Below are positions 7,575-11,123 of a DNA stretch of 11,123 bases, piece by piece (position 1 is the stretch's first letter; every line of letters begins with the position of its first letter). The notes under the pieces were generated by a model. The model made no database searches. It had not been told where the DNA came from and saw only the letters and a program-made list of their open reading frames with translations. A program made the position numbers and the translations under genes. The stretch is taken from positions 12,870-23,992 of the forward strand of contig DAXZ01000009.1 in assembly GCA_002506665.1 (NCBI GenBank). Direction: 5' to 3'. The stretch is from Nitrosopumilus sp. UBA526. Lineage in GTDB: Archaea > Thermoproteota > Nitrososphaeria > Nitrososphaerales > Nitrosopumilaceae.

Positions 7575-7589
7575 CTAAAAAGCTAAATA

Positions 7590-7616
7590 CTAGTTTATAG
7601 CATACTACTATGAGGT
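7590..7616 (+). promoter_or_regulatory. TATA-like box and possible ribosome binding site for the Gp37/Gp68-like gene
   Basis: A TATA-like TAGTTTATAG at 7591-7600 lies about 31 nt before the ATG at 7628. GAGGT at 7612-7616 could act as a Shine-Dalgarno sequence about 11 bases from the start, although a transcript beginning near 7622 would exclude it. These two readings conflict, so only one is likely to be right. Confidence 0.4.
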
Positions 7617-7627
7617 AAAAATAATTT

Positions 7628-8473
7628 ATGGCGACCAATTCATCTATTGAATGGACTGAAGCGACTTGGAACCCAACAACAGGATGTACTAAAATTTCTC
7701 CAGGTTGTAAAAATTGTTATGCTGAAAAATTATCAAAACGATTGAATGCTATGGGTATTAAAAAATACAAAAATGTTTTTGAATTTACAGAACAATCTCA
7801 AGATTTGGAACTACCATTAACTTGGAAAAAACCAAAAAAGATTTTTGTCAATAGCATGTCTGATCTTTTTCATGAAGATGCTCGGATGGAGTTTATTGGT
7901 AGTTGTTTTGATACTATGTTGAAAGGAAATCACCATGTGTATCAAGTTTTAACAAAACGCCCTGATGTTATGGCCGATTTTTCAAAACTCTTTGAAAATC
8001 ATTATCTCGATATTATTCCTCCTCACATTTGGATGGGTACTAGTGTTGAGAATGAAGATTTTAAATGGCGTATTGATGCATTAAGGGAAGTTAAATGCCA
8101 TACTAGATTTCTAAGCATTGAACCTCTATTGGGACCTATGGGAAAAATGGATTTGTCTAATATTGATTGGGTAATAATAGGTGGTGAAAGTGGTGCAAAA
8201 TTTAGACCTGTAAAGAAAGAATGGATTTTGGATACAATCAAACAGTGTAAAAAACAAAAAGTGGCTGTTTTCTTTAAACAATGGGGAGGATTCAGACCTA
8301 AATCTGGAGGTAGGGAGCTGGATGGCAAAACATATGATCAATATCCCAAGATTAGACTTGTTGAAAGCGTCTTGAAAGAAGTAGAATATGATCCACAAGC
8401 ATTTGCCAAGTTTTCCAAATCTAAAATTGAACAAAAAAAATCTCAAAATGGAATTAGCATACAAGTTACTTGA
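7628..8473 (+). CDS. Phage Gp37/Gp68-family (DUF5131) three-Cys-motif protein
   Basis: A 281-residue protein of the Gp37/Gp68 family (PF07505/DUF5131), the usual partner of TcmP. The defining cluster is C20, C27 and C30 (GCTKISPGCKNCYAEK). It resembles a radical-SAM-type Fe-S site but has a C-x6-C-x2-C spacing. Other family blocks are VNSMSDLFHE (74-83), VLTKRP (107-112), GTSVEN (137-142), SIEPLLGP (163-170), GGESG (185-189) and FFKQWGG (215-221), then RELDGKTYDQYP. The family core is therefore complete. The final residues (about 274-281) are encoded by DNA that in another frame encodes the start of the hsdR remnant, so the native C-terminus was probably lost at that junction. With tcmP on the opposite strand it likely forms one functional unit of unproven activity; nucleic-acid modification is an inference. 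Confidence 0.85.
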   Translation: MATNSSIEWTEATWNPTTGCTKISPGCKNCYAEKLSKRLNAMGIKKYKNVFEFTEQSQDLELPLTWKKPKKIFVNSMSDLFHEDARMEFIGSCFDTMLKGNHHVYQVLTKRPDVMADFSKLFENHYLDIIPPHIWMGTSVENEDFKWRIDALREVKCHTRFLSIEPLLGPMGKMDLSNIDWVIIGGESGAKFRPVKKEWILDTIKQCKKQKVAVFFKQWGGFRPKSGGRELDGKTYDQYPKIRLVESVLKEVEYDPQAFAKFSKSKIEQKKSQNGISIQVT

Positions 8474-8938
8474 TGATGCCATTAAAGCACGTCTGAAAGG
8501 AAATATTTCAAAACAAAAGTCATTTCAAGAAAGAATTGAAAAGACACTATCAAAGTATCACGGCAAGTTTGAAGACTTTGATACTTTGTATCCCGAGTTT
8601 GAAAATGTCGCATCTGATGTAACTGCAGAAGTAAAACGTACAGAAGAATTGAAGATGACTGATGAAGAGATTGCATTTTATGATATTATTATGATGGGCA
8701 AAGGGTATCTAGAAAATGATACAATTGCACAAAAGATTGCAATTGATGTTACAGATTATCTAAAGAAAAATCTAAAATTGACTGGCTGAATCAAGAGCCA
8801 GTCAAAGCAGAGATTAGAATAGGTGTAACTAAAATTTTACTAAAAGAAAACTTTCCAACTGATGAGATTGACAAAGTAATTCTAGTTATCATGTAGCAGA
8901 CAGAGAATAATTATGGTGAAGTGGGATTTGACAACTAG
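8443..8938 (+). pseudogene. hsdR: Type I restriction enzyme R subunit (hsdR), C-terminal remnant
   Basis: Only about the last 160 residues of a protein normally 700-1100 long are present. The first frame reads LLDDAIKARLKGN, KQKSFQERIEKTLSKYH, MTDEEIAFYD and DTIAQKIAIDVTDYLKKN, a good match to the helical HsdR C-terminus. A frame change just before 8774 then gives DWLNQEPVKAEIRIGV, TKILLKENFPTDEIDKVI and a TAG at 8894-8896 where Gln is plausible, followed by QTENNYGEVGFDN and the final stop at 8936-8938. The motor (helicase) and nuclease domains are gone. It overlaps the 3' end of the Gp37/Gp68-like gene in another frame, marking a deletion or recombination junction near 8440. Non-functional. 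Confidence 0.82.
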
Positions 8939-8990
8939 ACAAAGAAATTTGCAAAAACTTGAAGGGGATTAGATTTGAAATCTAAACAAG

Positions 8991-9146
8991 TATGGAAAAA
9001 CCATTTTAGGTGAACATGGTGATTTAAAAAATGGTTTTAATTAATTAAATTCAGACAAAATAAAAATTTTAAGTGAATATTTTCTTGAAGAAGGAGATAT
9101 TATTATTGTTAGATCAAATGGTAATAGGAATCTTGTGGAGTTCTAG
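8991..9146 (+). pseudogene. hsdS: Type I restriction specificity subunit (hsdS) fragment
   Basis: A single frame with one internal TAA (9042-9044) reads KTILGEHGDLKNGFN, then after the stop ILSEYFLEEGDIIIVRSNGN and RNLV. The first block resembles the HsdS conserved 'LGE.G.LKNG.N' region. The second resembles the 'EGDILFVRSNGS..LVG' motif that follows it in S subunits. The spacing between the blocks is shorter than in an intact target-recognition domain, so internal sequence is lost. It lies just downstream of the hsdR remnant, consistent with a former type I locus. No hsdM is visible in the window. Confidence 0.65.
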
Positions 9147-9173
9147 TGCATTTTGATGTTCTGATCACTAGAA
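9141..9173. repeat. 8 bp inverted repeat
   Basis: TTCTAGTG at 9141-9148 pairs with CACTAGAA at 9166-9173, with a 17-base spacer. It could form a weak stem. It lies next to the IS6-like end motif and at the point where hsdS homology stops. No function can be assigned. Confidence 0.35.
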
Positions 9174-9185
9174 TCCGACAGAACC
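9171..9185 (-). repeat. Solo IS6-like end motif
   Basis: Read inward from 9185 on the minus strand it begins GGTTCTGTCGGATT, differing at one position in 14 from the IS end at 1694 (GGTTCTGTCGGGTT). No transposase accompanies it. It may be the scar of a lost IS copy or a small non-autonomous derivative. Confidence 0.4.
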
Positions 9186-9226
9186 AACCAACCATTATCT
9201 ATACATTTTAAGATCGTTTTCACATT

Positions 9227-9874
9227 TTAACTTGAAATCTTTTCTTCATAAATTCTCTTTAGTTTAGAGCCACATGCAGGACACTCTGATTTATCATGAA
9301 TGGTACTACAACAAACTCATCTAAAAGATACTGTTTTATTATTCTAGTGATATTTTTTTGATCTGCAAATGGTTGTTCTAACATTATAAATAAATCTCCA
9401 ATATTTTCAAACTGTTTTTCTTCTGTTTTTTGAACAAATGTATTTTCGGGGGTTCCTTGAAGTATATTGATTGTAAATGTTCTTTTTGATAGCCATTTGT
9501 TGAAATTCCACAAATGATATAGATATTGGGTTTTGGTACTAACAATATTTTTTGATGGAATGTTTTTCACTTTACTTCCACGAAGTTGAGACTGCCAATA
9601 AGATACTGTTTTGAGTTGCTCAAACCAATCTGGAACAGATACATTATCACATCTTTGAAGAATGCCCAAATCACGAGCATGTTTTATTGCATGGGAAATT
9701 GTCGCTTTGGCATATTTTTCATTCTTGTAAATTTGCAATAACTTTTTTATTTTTATCAAAAAGTGACACGGACGATCTAGTTACATTGTCTGGAATTAAA
9801 GACAATATGTGTTTGAATCTCGGTGCTAATGTATCACATACGTCAGATAATTTCTTGTATGTTGGACTAACCAT
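9227..9874 (-). pseudogene. Integrase-like protein (N-terminal, core-binding-like) with two frame changes and a zinc-ribbon-like end
   Basis: From the ATG at 9874 the first frame reads MVSPTYKKLSDVCDTLAPRF to LFDKNKKVIANLQE and a TGA at 9719-9721. After a change near 9730 the next frame continues NEKYAKATISHAIKHARDLG and includes STKTQYLYHLWNFNKWLSKR and FADQKNITRIIKQYLLDE, a pattern I associate with the N-terminal and core-binding part of thaumarchaeal tyrosine recombinases. After a second change near 9300-9325 the original frame returns as CCSTIHDKSECPACGSKLKR and ends at 9227. No tyrosine-recombinase catalytic domain (R...HxxR...Y) is present. So the gene is either a truncated integrase fused to a zinc-ribbon-like tail or a different family. 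The start is backed by a TATA box 27 nt upstream. The integrase call is moderate at best. Confidence 0.5.
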
Positions 9875-9893
9875 ACGTAATTATGACAATTCT

Positions 9894-9908
9894 ATTAAAT
9901 AAATATGG
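9894..9908 (-). promoter_or_regulatory. TATA box for the integrase-like gene
   Basis: The minus strand reads CCATATTTATTTAAT, centred 27 nt before the ATG at 9874, consistent with a leaderless transcript. This supports 9874 as the original start rather than the TTG at 9757-9759 that begins the longest open frame. Confidence 0.5.
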
Positions 9909-9943
9909 CGAAAAATACTGATTAAAGCCCTATTTTAAGACTT

Positions 9944-11005
9944 TCAAGATTGGGTGGCAAGATCAGTTCTGAGTTGACCACATGCGGCTGATATCTCTGT
10001 ACCTTTTTCAACTCGAATTGTGCAATTTACTCCGGCATCCGATAGAATCTGTTTGAACTCTAGTACGTTGTTCTCATGTGGGCGCTCAAAGTCGCCAGCA
10101 GTCGGATTGATTGGAATCAGGTTTACATGTGATCCATTACCTCTCAAAAGTTTGGCTAGTTCTGTTGCAATCTCAGGAGAATCATTTATCCCTGCCATGA
10201 GTGCATACTCGAAAGTTACACGGCGTCCCGTCTTTTTGAAATAATCCCGGCCGTCTTGGATTATCTCCTCTACAGAATTTGGACTAGCAGTAGGAACCAA
10301 CTTTCTTCTTAATTTATCATTTGGAGCATGAAGGGAGATTGCAAGACCAATCTGCAAGTCTTCTTCTGCAAGTCTTTTGATTCCTGATCTTATTCCAATA
10401 GTAGAAACTGTGACGTGTCTCTGACCCAATCCAAATCCTCTATCATGTGTTAAAATTTTTACCGCTCTAATCATCTCATCATAATTTGCCATGGGTTCCC
10501 CCATCCCCATAAAAACCAAGTTTGTTATGTGCTCATCTCTCTGTTGCAACATCTCTGCAAAATGAATCACCTGTGATACGATGTGTTCTGCCTTTAGATT
10601 TGTTTCAAAACCCATCTGACCGGTTGCACAAAACACACATCCCATTGCACATCCAATTTGTGTAGAAACACAAACAGTTGATCTTGGGTGGCCTCCAATC
10701 ACAGCTGGTTCATACTGCATTAGAACAGTTTCTACCGAACTATTATCTGTCATACCAAGTAACAGCTTTGTTGTATCTCCATCATTACTTACAACACGAT
10801 GAATCTCTTTTGCAGAACCTATTGTATATCCTGTAGCCGTCAATTCTTCTCTTAATCTCTTGGGGAGTTGTGGTATATCATCAAGTTCTTTTGGAAATTT
10901 GTAATACAGCGGCAGTAAAATCTGGTCTGCCCTGTATCTCGGATAACCCATGTCAACTACAAGTTGTTCCATCTCTTCTGGAAGTAATCTATACAGATCT
11001 GTCAT
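9944..11005 (-). CDS. rlmN: RlmN-type radical SAM 23S rRNA/tRNA adenine-C2 methyltransferase
   Basis: A 353-residue intact protein of the RlmN/Cfr class. In bacteria RlmN methylates C2 of adenine 2503 in 23S rRNA and adenine 37 of some tRNAs, using two SAM molecules and a methyl-cysteine intermediate. The radical SAM cluster is C119-x3-C123-x2-C126 (GCAMGCVFC). C112 lies in STVCVSTQ, MGMGEP is at 166-171, and the second mechanistic Cys is C342 in EISAACGQL. All key residues are present and length is normal. The N-terminal part (residues 1-95) matches the family's RNA-binding accessory region. The ATG at 11003-11005 is preceded by a TATA-like box about 31 nt upstream. It is the first intact core gene on the right of the island. 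The exact substrate in archaea is an extrapolation from bacteria. Confidence 0.95.
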   Translation of the reverse strand: MTDLYRLLPEEMEQLVVDMGYPRYRADQILLPLYYKFPKELDDIPQLPKRLREELTATGYTIGSAKEIHRVVSNDGDTTKLLLGMTDNSSVETVLMQYEPAVIGGHPRSTVCVSTQIGCAMGCVFCATGQMGFETNLKAEHIVSQVIHFAEMLQQRDEHITNLVFMGMGEPMANYDEMIRAVKILTHDRGFGLGQRHVTVSTIGIRSGIKRLAEEDLQIGLAISLHAPNDKLRRKLVPTASPNSVEEIIQDGRDYFKKTGRRVTFEYALMAGINDSPEIATELAKLLRGNGSHVNLIPINPTAGDFERPHENNVLEFKQILSDAGVNCTIRVEKGTEISAACGQLRTDLATQS

Positions 11006-11029
11006 GACGTATTGAGATATTCACAAAGA

Positions 11030-11041
11030 GCATATTTAATG
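11030..11041 (-). promoter_or_regulatory. TATA box for rlmN
   Basis: The minus strand reads CATTAAATATGC, centred about 31 nt before the rlmN ATG, giving a transcript with a leader of only a few bases. No Shine-Dalgarno sequence is visible. Confidence 0.5.
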
Positions 11042-11044
11042 ATT

Positions 11045-11086
11045 GAATTAAAAAATAAAAAAAATAAAAGAGTGATTTACTCTTTT
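11045..11086 (-). terminator. Hairpin plus T-rich terminator after the gene upstream of rlmN
   Basis: AAAAGAGT (11066-11073) and ACTCTTTT (11079-11086) form a perfect 8 bp stem with a 5-base loop. On the minus strand the stem is followed by a long T-rich run (TTATTTTTTTTATTTTTT). The stem overlaps the stop codon and last codons of the gene that enters at the window edge. It would separate that gene's transcript from rlmN. Confidence 0.6.
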
Positions 11087-11123
11087 GTGGGTTTTGAATC
11101 GTCAGTTGGTTCTGCCTCAGCTG
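11077..11123 (-). CDS. 3' end of an unidentified gene (partial)
   Basis: The minus-strand frame entering from the right edge reads AEAEPTDDSKPTKE then TAA at 11077-11079. The acidic, Pro/Thr/Lys-rich tail is low in complexity and gives no family. The hairpin and T-run at and just after the stop support this as a real gene end. It runs in the same direction as rlmN and is not obviously in the same transcript because of the terminator. Confidence 0.55.
   Translation of the reverse strand, partial: AEAEPTDDSKPTKE

Noticed and set aside
8126..8482. Minus-strand frames across the Gp37/Gp68-like gene
   Set aside because: They are shadows of a strongly supported plus-strand gene and show no motifs.
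8906..8960. Possible small gene beginning MVKWDLTTRQ
   Set aside because: The same DNA reads QTENNYGEVGFDN in the hsdR frame, a better fit. The small frame has no promoter or binding site.

Overview
The window looks like a Thaumarchaeota (Nitrososphaerota) chromosome, probably from a Nitrosopumilus/Nitrosarchaeum-like marine lineage. The evidence is an archaeal-type ribosomal protein L21e, low GC, and archaeal TATA boxes 25-31 nt upstream of start codons, which imply leaderless transcripts. There is no 16S rRNA or other decisive marker, so the lineage is an inference.

Layout: two intact housekeeping loci bracket the window. At the left, on the minus strand, is L21e followed by the start of a second gene, probably the RNA polymerase subunit Rpb4/F. 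At the right, also on the minus strand, are rlmN and the last codons of an upstream gene with an acidic tail. The roughly 9.5 kb between them is an accessory island. It holds (i) a broken IS66-type transposase abutting a 5'-truncated IS6/IS240-like transposase with its own IS end; (ii) a large secreted protein combining a proprotein-convertase P domain, a MAM/jelly-roll-like domain and a trypsin-like domain with an apparent His/Asp/Ser triad; (iii) a 1.77 kb segment bounded by about 60 bp inverted repeats, containing a transposase tail and a frameshifted beta-sandwich protein; (iv) a three-Cys-motif partner gene (tcmP), divergent from a Gp37/Gp68-type three-Cys-motif gene; (v) a decayed IS481-like element inserted between those two genes and flanked by a 17 bp direct repeat; (vi) remnants of a type I restriction enzyme (hsdR C-terminus and an hsdS piece); and (vii) a frameshifted integrase-like gene ending in a zinc-ribbon-like segment.

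How the parts relate: the intact accessory genes are the secreted protease-like protein, tcmP and its partner. Everything else in the island is a relic of mobile or defence genes. tcmP and its partner once shared a short divergent promoter region, and the IS insertion separated them by about 1 kb without touching either reading frame. The frameshifts fall only in accessory genes, while the long core and cargo frames are clean. That favours real gene decay over general sequencing error, although single homopolymer errors cannot be excluded. No tRNA, rRNA, CRISPR array or replication origin was seen.
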